A stretch of 64,000 bases of DNA, taken from the NCBI GenBank assembly GCA_037074765.1, contig JBAMDO010000569.1:558001-622000 (forward strand). The letters are read 5' to 3'. Every line of letters begins with the position of its first letter. Position 1 is the first letter of the stretch. Under the pieces are notes generated by a model. The model searched no databases and was not told the origin of the DNA. It saw only the letters and a list, made by a program, of their open reading frames with translations. Shown here one piece after another: positions 26,201 to 38,600 of the stretch. The DNA is from Mansonella perstans. Lineage: Eukaryota > Nematoda > Chromadorea > Rhabditida > Onchocercidae. The position numbers and the translations under genes were made by a program.

Positions 26201-29200
26201 TTATTTTTTCTTGCAGTTACTATTTTTATGTTCGAAATATTATTGTGAGTGGAGATAGATTAGTTGAGAAAAGAAATACTAGATTAATAATTTGGGAGAT
26301 AGAAGAGTAGTTTTGAATGGTAATAAATAAAATTTTCGTTATGCTGTTACTGTACTCTCCATCGTTAAAGAGAGGTAGAATATATTAAATTACAGAAATT
26401 AGTTGAAATTTTATTATTTAGACAGGGAATGTATGTTGTAATCGTAGAATTTATGAGATGAATTTCACTTTTTTTTTTAAATTCTGCGATTTTCAAAAAA
26501 ATAGTTTAAAACTTTTTTAGTATGCAATGCAGATATGCGAAGAACGCGTACAAAGCATTTCAACGACTGGTGATAATAGCTCACAGAATTTAAAAACTGA
26601 ATATGCTGTCACGTTGCTGCGTTACTCGCTGCATTGTTTAAATGCAATATTCGAAAATGTAGTAGTTTTCAAGGTCTTTGATATCTTCTGAATTGAAATT
26701 ACCCCATAAGAGAGAAGGTAGGTGAGTATAAAAACTTCAAGCAAGAGAATGAAATATTGGCCGCTTTAGCAGACCATATATTTCTTTTTGAAGTAGAAGT
26801 TCGAAGAGGAGGAGATTACTTTACTGTCTTGTTTGAATCACTTACTATTAATGTATCCACTAAATCAGTGTTTTGATTTTTTTTTTACTTAATTTATTTT
26901 CTTTCTTATTTTAACCTAATGCACATTGTTATGTATTCATTTTGGATAAGTTTTTAACTTTGTTTTTTTATTTTTTCTTCGAACAAATTTTTCTAGATAC
27001 CACTGGATTGCGACGAGATGCAGTGTTGGATAATTTCATGCTGCTTGGAAACAGTACAACTGGCGTCATTGTTGACTGAAATAACGCATGTCGAGCAGGC
27101 AGCTCACTTTATTTGTTCCCTGAAATTGATCAATTGCCAAGCTGTAAGTTCACCTTGATAACTCTTTATTTATTTACCTTTATAGAATTTGTGCAAATTC
27201 TTTAAAGCAAGAGAGATGAAAATTTCTTCAAGAAGAGTCTTTTTTATTTATGTAAATTTCTTATGTGCTAAATTTATTTCAGTTGTCAAAACTAAATAAA
27301 AGATGGTGTTTGGTTGACTGGAAGAAAATAGCGAAATGGTTTGAAGATGGAATTGCTCGGTGTGGCGTGGAAGCAATTAAAACGAGTGCTGTCAATGAAA
27401 TAAGGCAAGAATTTAATCTGTGCACATGACCAAGTGCGTTGATTGTCTACATATACATATATCTGTGACGTTTAAAAAAGTCGGGATTCATTGATTTTGA
27501 AATATTTGACACGATTATTTCGTAATTTCGTATGCTCACTTAGAAATTAGCTGTCCAAGTTTGTTCCAAATCAGATGAATGATAAGGAATCCTCTCTTTT
27601 TTCATCCGCATATTGTGGAATTAGAATTCAACCTTTTAGGGAATTACAAGATGATATATTTTCATTGAACTTATAAGAATTCCATAAAAATTATCTGAAA
27701 TTGATGGATTATCCTTTTTAGGCAGCTTCTTTCCGATAAACAACACTTCACGCATTACATGCAGAAATATAACGAAAGTTCAATAGCCCTTCTAAAACAC
27801 TTTGGATGGAGGCGTGAAGCACGTGCAGTTGGTTGGGAGCTGGCGAAATTTTTGTTGTATGATAATTTTCTGACTTATAATCCCTATCCAATTGTGAATT
27901 GCAGCAGTCAGATCCAGCTTTAATTATTTTAGAAATTAATCGAGGAATTATTCGAATTATAATCAATACTTATTTTCTAGTTTATTCTAATATGTAATTT
28001 TACAGATTCATATATTGCTTGTTGTAATCAAAATCACTGAAAAATTTTCGTGATTGGATTGCATTAGTGATCATAACAGAATCGAATTGTTTATGACTGA
28101 TTTTCTATATTTGTCCAATCTCATTCTGTTTCTCTCTCATTCTTCCAGATCATCGGATCGCGTAGAAGGAGCACTTCCATATTTATTGAATTTTATTTCC
28201 GATTTAATTGCAGACGGTTCAACAGTATTGCTGCTAAGGGATGTATTGCAGGTCACAGTAAATCATTTGGAAAAATTTCCCGGAATCCATTTTAAGGAGT
28301 AAGCTTTGTTGCGCTGCGTTTTTTAAATTTTTTGAACAAACCTGAATTTTTGTTTTTGAACTTAATTGAAAGAGTGGAATTTCAGGCTGACAGATTTTTA
28401 TTTAATACTGATGAAATTTGCAAAGACAGAAAAAGAACGGATCGAATATTGCGATAAACTATTGGAGTTCAGTGAGAAGCCGACTATAACGAAGATAAGG
28501 TTCCATTTTTTTTTTTGCCCTGAACGGAATATAACGAAGATTTCGTTTTACTTGGAAATGGTATCTCTAGAGAACTTCAGCTTCTAAAATTTTTTTGAGA
28601 GAAGGGAAATGAATTATAAATTTTTTAGCTGAAGAAACTTCTCACACTAAATTTTGTTAAAATAACTGAATTATTTGCAGGTTGGGCTCAAATTATAAAC
28701 AAACTAAAGCTTTTGCGTTCGCTTACTATTCATCATTTCCTTTTTCAATCGCATCAGTGAATGAAACAATCAAAATTGATGCTAAAGTAATCAGCTATCT
28801 TCCTAAGTCATTCAAGAACTTCAAATTGCACTGCTACATGAAACTATTTGTACGAAATGAATCACAAAAACAAATTGCTGGACGACGACCACACTTCGAA
28901 TGCATACACAGTGTACGTTAATTTTTATACTTTTATAAATGTTTCCTATATTGTTTATTTACTTCACTTTTATAAATGGCAGCGATTCACCTTGATGTTT
29001 CCCGATTTGTTTTACTGCATCCATAAAACGTGCACAAATACAGTAGATGTAATATGTAATTCACAGTGTACCAGCGGCAAAGCATTTAATAGATCCAAGT
29101 TCGAACTACTTGTTTTTAGTCCCAATGTTCAGCAGTAATAGCTTCACTAGATTGAAACTTTTTTCTATTTATATGCGGTTTGACTTGATCTAGCCTTTTT

Positions 29201-32200
29201 TCGGTAACCTACCATAAAAGTTCAAATGGAAAATTTCACTCTCTTAATGACTTCTTAGACATGGTCTTTTTTGCAGGAAGCAGATGGTATTAGTCGTTTT
29301 GCATGTATTTGGAAAGGTGATACTGAGGTGCAAAAGGGATCCCTTCTAGGATCTAGCATGAATTCAGCTGAGGAATCGGAAAACTACTTGATTTTCCGAA
29401 GTTCTACAGAGGATGAACTCAGACCGGGTGAAAATATCCTAACATTGATCGCCAAAGTATATTTTGGATAAAGATTTTATATAAAATTTTTTTTTTGATA
29501 GTTTTACTGATATGAAATTAGTATTTTATATATTTAATGGATAAGTTTGATCTTGAAATTCTTCAAAGTTACTTGTTTTCAATGCTGTTTTCGAATAGGC
29601 ATCAGAAGGCACTGGAATGTATGTCTTCGATTACTTCGAGCTGTATATTGGTCGTTCATTGATATTACGCTGTGACTGGCTAGATGTGCCAGAAATTGAA
29701 GAAGATTTAGCTCATTTACCAATATGTTTCATCTATCATAAACCGATGTCTCTGAGATTGAAGCCACCACCGAGTAAATTTTAAAACTCATTGTTGAATG
29801 TTTTGTTAAATGCTTAATTGATTTTTTAACTGATATCAAAGTTTGCAGTTCTTACCAATAATTTGAAATTTCTTCGTTATTTGTCAAAACTTACTATATC
29901 TTTCCTTATATCTCTTTCCTTATTGGTAATAACCAACTATAATGATTATTATCGCTTCATAATGAATGTTGTATTTGGGATACTAAGCCTCACAGAAAAA
30001 TGTTTTCTTCGGTTCGATACTGAAGAAGTATAATTCAGAAAAGCATCAGTTGAAAATATGCAGTGGAACGTGATGCTGCTTGTTTAATTTGAGCAAGACA
30101 AGTTTTGCTGATTCATTTGTGCGAAATGTTTTAACAAATTTTAAATTTATTGTTGTAGATGGTACACTGATAGCCGGCGTGGCACAACGTGTTGAATTCG
30201 AAATTTTTTATAGTGCGGAGAAATCGATAACTGATGAGAATTCAGTGTTACAATTAACTTGTTCTGCTGGAAGCGAATTAGAATTTTGGGTATGATTATA
30301 TTGCAAAATGATAACATTCTAAAGTTCCAAATTTATTTTCCTTGAGAATTTTTTTTTAATTAACCAAAAATTTTTTAACCAGAAAATTTCCACATAATGA
30401 TTTTCTGCTTTTACTTCGTTTAGTTTTCGGTGATCCCACCAGCGCATAGATTTTTTGGAAATGACTGCATTAACCGCTGTTTAATGAACCTTCTTTGCTC
30501 ATAAATCTTTACTGTGTCTGTATTTCAGTGTAATAAGGGGATTTTTTCTATATGTTTTTTACATCTAATATCATTTCTTTAATTTTACATATTATATTTT
30601 TGCTAATTTTTTATTTACATTTTTGTAAGTTCACCTTAAATTTATGTTTTTCTTTTTTATTTATAGTATGAAGGAGAAAAAAGAGCAATTCACATTTAGC
30701 TTATCCGAAGTTCGTGGAGTACCATTAAATCACTTTTTTTCTCTTATCCCAATTTAACTTTTCATTTTTCAGGATACATCCAGATCGAAATGGTCTGAAA
30801 TCTGTAATTATTGTTTGGATTGTGTATTCCCTTTAGATAATAAAACTTTCGCCGTTTATTTGTTTAAAATCCTTCGCAATCTTTCAAGTAGCGAAGAAAA
30901 TGTGGAAAATCGAATGCCGACATTTGCTGCAGAGGTATTCATATTTTATGGTGACTTGAATGAAACTTTCACTCAAAAATTATCTTCTTCGATGCATATT
31001 TGTCATCACGGTATCAGCAATATTATTACTGAAATAAATGAATTCACTGCAGAAATGGAAGTTTCATTCAGAAAAAAAAAGGAATTTTTTATTGAAATCT
31101 CTGAAAAAATTTGCATAAATTCGAATTCAGATTTTGGTAAAATGGATGGATCAAGAATGGAGTTTTACAGTTAATTTTGTGTCGTTTATGAATATTAATG
31201 GTAATACTTCTTTACTGGAAGAAAGGTTAAGTTATCTCTGTTTTATTATGATTTTCAAATTACAGTTCTAAATTCAATATCACTTTTTTCACATTATTAT
31301 CCAATTATCTGAAATTTCCAGAGTTATTTTCGAACTTGCACTTTTGCGAAGCATTGATGAGTGGTTAATTATGCCTCAAGAAGCCATATTAAACAGGATA
31401 AATGACGAATCACCTAAAATACCGGCGAAATTGCTGAATCCCAAACTCACGGTAGGTCGAAAATTACATGTAGCAATTCAAGACATCAAGAGGAACTTTT
31501 AGTTATTAAATTAAAAGTTTGAATAAATTTATTCAAACTGTTTTAATTTTTATTCGAATTTTTGCATTTAAATTTTAACCTAAATCAACTGCAAAATTAT
31601 TATTGTCGTGTTACATAAATTTTGTAATTTTTTTTCTTCGGATTAGGTCAGAGTTGTTTGTAATGACACTTATTCCATGTAATGCGGTATTTATTTTACA
31701 GCACATACAACCAGGATGTAGATATCGTATAATCTGGATTCTGCCGCCAAATAAAGGAAAAATGGATGAGATTGAGCATTATGAATTACGGTTTACATAT
31801 CGAGTGAAATCGTTAAAAGGGTGCACTAATGAGGAAGAATTAATTTATGATCGCGAGTATACATTATTTAATGAATTTCCTGTGCAGTGTAAAATGGTCA
31901 TTTATTTTTATCAATTAAAAATTTTCGTACTTTTCCAGATTTCACTCAGCCTTAAAATAGAAAAATCTTAAGAGATGATTCAAGAGAAAGATATAAGAAA
32001 TATGAAATATATTATGATATTTATTTTTTTCAAAAACTTTATATTCGTGTAACTCGGTATTTTCTTTCATAAATGGAATTCTTTGAATGCTTCTTGAAAC
32101 TTGAAATTGAAATCGAACTTGGAAAAATGATTTAATTTGGTTAGTTGAGTTCTTGCAATTTAAAAGAGTAGACCGTGTTTTTAGCCAAATTATGAACTTT

Positions 32201-33768
32201 GTGCGCAATTGCTTTCTTCACAACCGGGTGCAGTTCTTTGTCGTGTTGAAGATGCATGTGATATGATAGTTTCATTGCGAAGTTTGACAAATCGTGTCGA
32301 AACTGTAATTATCAGTGTTGAGGCTGATCCTTGTTTCTGGACCATCAATGAGAGGCATAAATGTAAGTGTTCGCTTTTAATTTTAGTTTTCCCCTAATTG
32401 AGTGTTAAGATTTGAATTTCAAAGTCATATTCGAAATCCGAAAGCAAGTTCAAATTTCAGATCTTGATCAAGTTCTTACTTTCCTAATGGGATTTTTAAT
32501 TACAATATGGAAATATGCTTAGTTCTATCATTTTTTTCATAGATTTCTGCAACTTAATTCTTTCTTATGTTGTGCTACTTTTGTTTGTTATTTATTTTAC
32601 TTTTTTAAATGTCCTTAGTTGTTGTTCAGTAATCTGCAGTTGAAATTTCGAGTTCGCTGATTTTGCGAATTTAAAAAGAATCAGTGATTCTGCAAATATC
32701 TTACTACTATTTGAACACCTTCATCTTTCTGCTTCTTGCGCCTATCTTTAATTCATCTTGCAGTATTACATATAAAAGAGAGTGGTCTGGGTCAAATTTC
32801 ATTTACGATATTTCCAAAAATGATCGGTTTTTTACCGTATCCGCTCATATCTGTTTACAGTTGTCAATATAAACGACCAAACTCGGTGAGTAGTAGTTTT
32901 CAAAATTAATTATTTTCATAGGTTTCTATTTATGGTTAAGTGGTTGGTAGTCTTGTCGTTAAACGATAGTCTTTAGTCTGCCTCAAAAATAGTCACACCT
33001 TGTGATACATTGCAATGTGATAGAGGTACTTAATGAGAGAGTGGGACTACTTATGGAAAAAGGTGATCTTCAAAGAAGGGAACCCGAAATAGAAGCTAGA
33101 TCTAGTGTTTAAAGGTGATTCAATAAGATGATAGCATTGAAGATAACACTTTTCAATCGAAAGCTCTTTATTTTGCTCAACAAGCATAACGTCATCTTTA
33201 TTTTGATTAGACGCATTGAGTGGGTTACTTCTTGCATCTTTCATTTGCTTTTGATGTGTTCTCACTTTGCAGATCATAGATTTATTGAGTTATCTACTTA
33301 ATCCACATACTGATACAAACTGATTACATTGTACAGAGTAGATTAATTTTTTTATATCAGACATTTTTTAACAAAGGTATCAGATAAGAAGGTACAGTAA
33401 TATCACGGTTGTAAAAATTAATACCGAGAAAATACGTGATTTATTGTCAACTGAAGATGATATATATAATGTAAAAAGAATGAATAGATTATATTTATTT
33501 GAAAGATGATGATATTTTTTATTTATAATTAATTTTTGAATGAAATGAGCTGTGATTTCTATTGGCTTTTTTCCAGGATGGTTCCCAACTATCTGCTGAA
33601 AGTATTTATGATTTTGGACCACGATTATTTAGTTTTGTACGAACAAATGGAAAACAAGTGCATGTACTTGGTGCTTTTGTTACATCAACTGATTCGAAGA
33701 GTACTGTTAGCATGAAAAGTAATCGTCTTAAGGAAGCAAAAAGTCGAATAACGAAGTTTTTCGATTAG
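23286..33768 (+). CDS. TRAPPC10: TRAPP-II complex subunit TRAPPC10 (Trs130 homologue)
   Basis: Large subunit of the TRAPP-II tether/exchange complex that acts on Rab GTPases at the Golgi and endosomes. Exons: 23286-23340, 23690-23771, 24082-24232, 24675-24853, 25354-25525, 25798-25909, 26029-26180, 26521-26673, 26997-27143, 27283-27404, 27722-27856, 28149-28298, 28386-28499, 28681-28912, 28983-29126, 29277-29456, 29599-29773, 30159-30289, 30674-30718, 30773-30934, 31131-31225, 31322-31451, 31702-31881, 32185-32362, 32764-32885, 33577-33768. They sum to 3690 nt, 1229 aa, close to the length of human TRAPPC10. Family landmarks are the N-terminal YEGDEALKKICHEKLSSFF, the segment around LYQSLGMFEQTLALFDELDAM, the helical middle (EGALPYLLNFISDLIADG), and a beta-rich C-terminal half with VPLIAG-like strands (FPKMIGFLPYPL). 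Intron 10 appears to use a GC donor (AAG|GCAAGA). Short exon 30674-30718 and the 28912/28983 junction are the least certain parts. Confidence 0.9.
23402..23546. repeat. 26-bp minisatellite in TRAPPC10 intron 1
   Basis: Four full tandem copies of a 26-bp unit ending CTACATCTCCTGCCTAGG start at 23402, 23428, 23454 and 23480. A truncated copy (23506-23522) and a diverged one (23523-23546) follow. The unit is GC-richer than the surrounding intron. Copies abut with no unique spacers, so it is not a CRISPR array. Confidence 0.92.
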
Positions 33769-35670
33769 ACAGTCATCCTTTGCCTGTTCTTTTACACTCA
33801 TTTTATTCATTTCTTTTATCTTTTTTACTGTCTAGTTTTTTAGTTTGAAAATAATTATCTCTTTGTTTTAATTGTGTTTATTTGATTGATTTTGTTACCT
33901 CATTACAATTAGCTGAATGGATTTTTTCAGTTTAGTTAATTCTATAAAGATGTGCTTAGTTATGCTTACTTTGCTGTTCTCTGCTCTGCCGTTGGACCTA
34001 TTTTATAAAAGCTTTCTGTTTTTCATAGACATATATCATAGTCATACGGAAGTGTTAATTCAAACTTTACAAATTTTATAAATCTTGCAGAGAAGCAGTG
34101 ATCCTCATTGATCATTGATTAATGTAAAGTGGAACTTTTTTACTTTACAAATTATTTTGAGATGAAAGTGGAGGATTTAAATGAGTTACACCTCTTACTA
34201 CTGCAGATACGTTCTATTTTAACATCTTAAGGGTAGGGTGTAAACTCTTCCAAATTTTTACAAGTTAAATTTTTATTTTGTTTGTTAGACTGCAATCATC
34301 ATTTGCCGTGGACTGGACGGCAGTTGTTAGCAAAAATGGAAGGTTTATATGATCAAAAATTCCATCACATAAACAACTGCAATTTTCACATTCATAAACA
34401 TCAAAAATAGTTATAACTTTCTTTCTCAATGTCTGTATGGCATCGCTGATTCTTTAATTGAACTTATGTTTGAGTTCTGGTTTTTTTTTTTTTTTTTTTA
34501 ATGCAAATCGAATTTATGATTGTTCATATTAAAAAAGCACAAAAATTAAACGTAATTTCTTTTTACTTTTACGCTTGCTGTAGCAGAATATGGATTATTC
34601 ATTTATATTGGTTCTTTGAAATCTTTCGAAATTCTGACTAATTAATAATGGCTGCGTAATTTGTTTTTCTTCCATTTGTTGATGCAGATTTCATATCTCG
34701 AAATCTTAGTTTTCAATAAAGCCTTTTTTCAAATTGAATTTTTTATTGAAATTTGAAGACTTATGATAATGAGTTTTTAGGATAATAGCAAGGCTGACCT
34801 TGACTTCACCGGAAGTTCATCGACTGAAGTAGTTCTTAAAATGTCGAGTTTTAATTAATGCTCTTTAAAAATCATTTTACAGTCGTAAGACGTAAGATGT
34901 CGGTTGTAAGATGTCTTTTTTGTAGGTCAAATTTCTTTTTTGTTCTCAAACCAGTTATACTAGTTGAACCATTTCCAATTTTTTATTAGTTAGTTAAATA
35001 TAAAGAAGAATAGGCAAGTGGTTATATTAATAAGAAGTCTTCCAGAACGGTTGACAGCATTGTTGGGCATGCAAGAATTTTTTTACTAATTATAGTTGCG
35101 AATATAATTAAATTAATATTTACTTATATTTCACGCCCTGGCGAAATTGCAGTCATTGCTTTACTAACACTGTCTGCAGTAATCTAACCTAGATTACATG
35201 TATCACAGTCTAGCTTGAATTATTATTGGCTGTTTGCCTTATTGAGCTTTAGATCCGAGTTATCTGATTTAAAATTTCTAATTGTTCATCACATTTGAGC
35301 CAAAGTTAAATTGTCGATGAAATGTATTAGTTATTTCGCTAAGATGATGAATCAAAAAATTAAATTCTGAGCTTATAAAAATGATACTGTAGTCACCGTA
35401 GATTATTCTGTTACGATTTCCAGTCAATTGTCGGTAATAAAATCAGTCGTCTAATCACGACCGTTTAGTAATAAAATCCAACAATGCTATTCTTCATTGC
35501 ATAGTTGCAGAGATTACGATAGTTAGAACAAATAATATCGGCAACAATTTGATACATTAATTCCGGTTAGATCCAAAAGTTCAAATTATTGTGGAAAATA
35601 GAACTGGTTGAGAAAACTTTTGAGGACGGAAAATTAGTCTAGGTCAAAAAGGGTTCTGCTGGACGAAGTT
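33769..35670. other. Intergenic region between TRAPPC10 and the hexosaminidase
   Basis: About 1.9 kb, non-coding as far as I can see. A T-run lies at about 34483-34499. AATAAA hexamers at about 34715, 35435 and 35469 are possible poly(A) signals, but none is close to the TRAPPC10 stop. No strong promoter element is evident. Confidence 0.5.
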
Positions 35671-38600
35671 ATGTTAAATTTGCATAGACAAATTTATTTT
35701 ATGCGATCAATCTTTGGATGCATTTTATTTCTAATTTATGTGTTTTATTGCTGTATCACTGCGAAATCTACCGTAGAGTACGATATGCCTGGAAATCAGA
35801 AGAATTCAGATCAAGTAAATCCATTTAAAGAAGTTTGTTTATTTATCTGATTATTCTTTGCAAATTTTCATCATCTTAGTACGATAGCAAAGATATCTTT
35901 AACAACTAAACTAGTAATAGTTCCCACTGTTCACTCTTGACGCTAAGTGCTTTCAATTTAAGTTTCAAAAATTTAAAACTTATTTGAATATTATCTTCCA
36001 AGAGATCATTTTAGAACTAAAGTGACAGAGTTTGGATTTTCTAAAAATGAATAAAAGAAATTGCATAAAAGGAAGAAAATGGACATATAATGACAACAAA
36101 GAATAGGATTTTTTTTTTTTTAATTTTTAATTCCAATCCTTCTAATCCCTCTCAGGCCTTGCTGTTCAATGTTTCTCTTGCAGTTATTATTACAGACTGA
36201 TAAAAATGGGTCATTTCGTTATTATTTGTTTTCTTGAAAAAGCATTTACATAAAATGAGTAAAGAAATCAAAAAATTTAAGCGATTTTAAAAAACTGCTT
36301 CTTTCTGGTTTTAGGAATAATTTATCCATACATATTTATGTTTGAAGTGCAATTGAAGATTTGAGAAGATTAGATTTCAAAATTATTACATCCCATTCTG
36401 CATATTCATATAATCCAAAAATTTCTTGCTAATACGTCTTTTTTCCGAGAAAAATAAATTAGCATCTTTGAAATAACATCAAATAATTGGTGTCATATTA
36501 AATGTAAATATTATTTGAAGACAAAAAAAAAATCGGGAAAGAAAATTTACTATTCTAGAGTTTGCTGTCACGCGGTATTAGTACAACATAACAAAAAATT
36601 GGAATTTCCGAGAAAAATAAATTAGTAACAATGATATTTGAATTGTATTCACTTTAGAAGTTTCAATTGAAAATTGACTTATTTTTAGTAAAAAATATTG
36701 ATTTGTATTATGCTTTCACTCGTAGTTCATACGTTTATTTTCCAGAAAATAGTGCATTTTGACTTGAAAGGAGCACCACCAACGTTGAAATACTACAACA
36801 AGATGTTTCCGTTGTTGAAAAAAATGAAAGTAGATGGGATATTAATGGAATATGAGGATATGTTTCCATATTGGGATGAGCTCGATGTGCTGAAACGAGC
36901 AATCAGTTATAACGATACTGTTGTAAAAGCTATTATGAAGGTTAACTTTTCAAAAATAAATTTTGTTTCCATTAATTTCTTATTTTTCCCTTACTCTAGT
37001 AGTATTTAATTTAATTCATTTGCAGTAATTTGAAAAACATATTTTAAATATTACAAACAAAAGGCAATAAATTAATTAGTTTTGATCACTTATTAATTAA
37101 TCACTTATTAATCACTTACCGGATAATTTTTTATTCATTCTTGATTAAGAGCTTGAAATTTAGCACTTTGAATTTGACGTAAATATCAGTTTATCTGTTT
37201 TAGTCTTTAGCAGATTGTTTGCATGGTTGTGAGCTCTTTGTTAAGTTTGTTTGAAAGAATTTTCAAAAACTGAAATAACATTTCCGCATCAAAATACTTT
37301 TTGTTTCAATGCTAGCAAAAATAACTGTTGCAATGATTTCATAAAAGGGAAAATATAGTACAAACAAAATAATAAATGGGTAATTCCCGCATAAAAAATC
37401 CGATTAAAGCAAAACTTTTATAATATTTTTGCATAGATGAGAATAAATTTGTCTTTACTCTCGAAATAGCCTATTTTTCTTCAACCGTAATGAATTCACT
37501 GAAACTTTGGCGCAAAAATTCACCGAAACTTTGGCGCTAAATTCTTCAACCGTAATGAATTCACTGAACTTTGGCGCATTGAAGCCTAAAAATTTAATCT
37601 GATGATTGATCACTTCTCCTCCAATAGCTATCTTCTTTATATTGGTAATACAGTTGAGAATAAAGGTTGAATTCAGAAATCTATTTCTGACAGTAATAAA
37701 ACTTAAAAGAATAACTGCGATGTTTATAAACAATTAGCTGTTGAAGAGTGACAAATTAAGGATATTAAGGATAATTCTGCTCATTCAATGTTTCATTCAA
37801 GAACATAGTTAGTTATAAAATCTTTTGATTGCCAAAAATGATTTTGACAATCGATAATATCTTTAATGTGTGGGCATCATTCTAGAAATGATACGTGTAA
37901 TAGCTTCTATAAGATGATTCGGTTTTAGCAAGTACTAGAAAAAAGTAAACAAAAACAACATGGTTTTCTTTAGCCGAATTTATCCATTAAAGCTTTGCAC
38001 ATCATGATTTATCGTAATGTTTGATTTAAAGAAAAATCAAGTATGGGTAACAGAAATATTGAATGAGTAATAATGAATCAAAGTTCTCATCATCGTTGTA
38101 TTATAGATTTGATAATCAATTGATAGTTCATATTTTTATCATTCGTTTCATTATTTACCTAATGATAACTCTTCTTCTGATTACTAATTCTATTAATAAA
38201 TTACTGCGTCATCATTGCTCACTTATAGTTAGCGTCTGATAACGATTTGGAAGTTATCCCACTTGTGCAAACTTTCGGTCATATGGAATTTGTTCTGAAA
38301 CATTTAAAATATGCTATATACCGTGAGGATATGCTAAAACATGACAGTATATGTCCATCAGATGAAGGGTCCTGGCATCTGATCACTGAGATGCTCACGC
38401 AAGTTAGTGATATCAGATCATACAGTTTTGCTCTTTTATTATCATTAAGGATTAAATTGTTTTCTGACTGTGATGAAATTTAAATTTGTTTGAAAGTTGA
38501 ACTATTATTTTACTTTAATAAAATATTGCAAATCGTCAAAGTCTACATTGAAGTAAGCTTTTAGATGCGTATCATGCATCCCAATGCAAGACGAATACAT

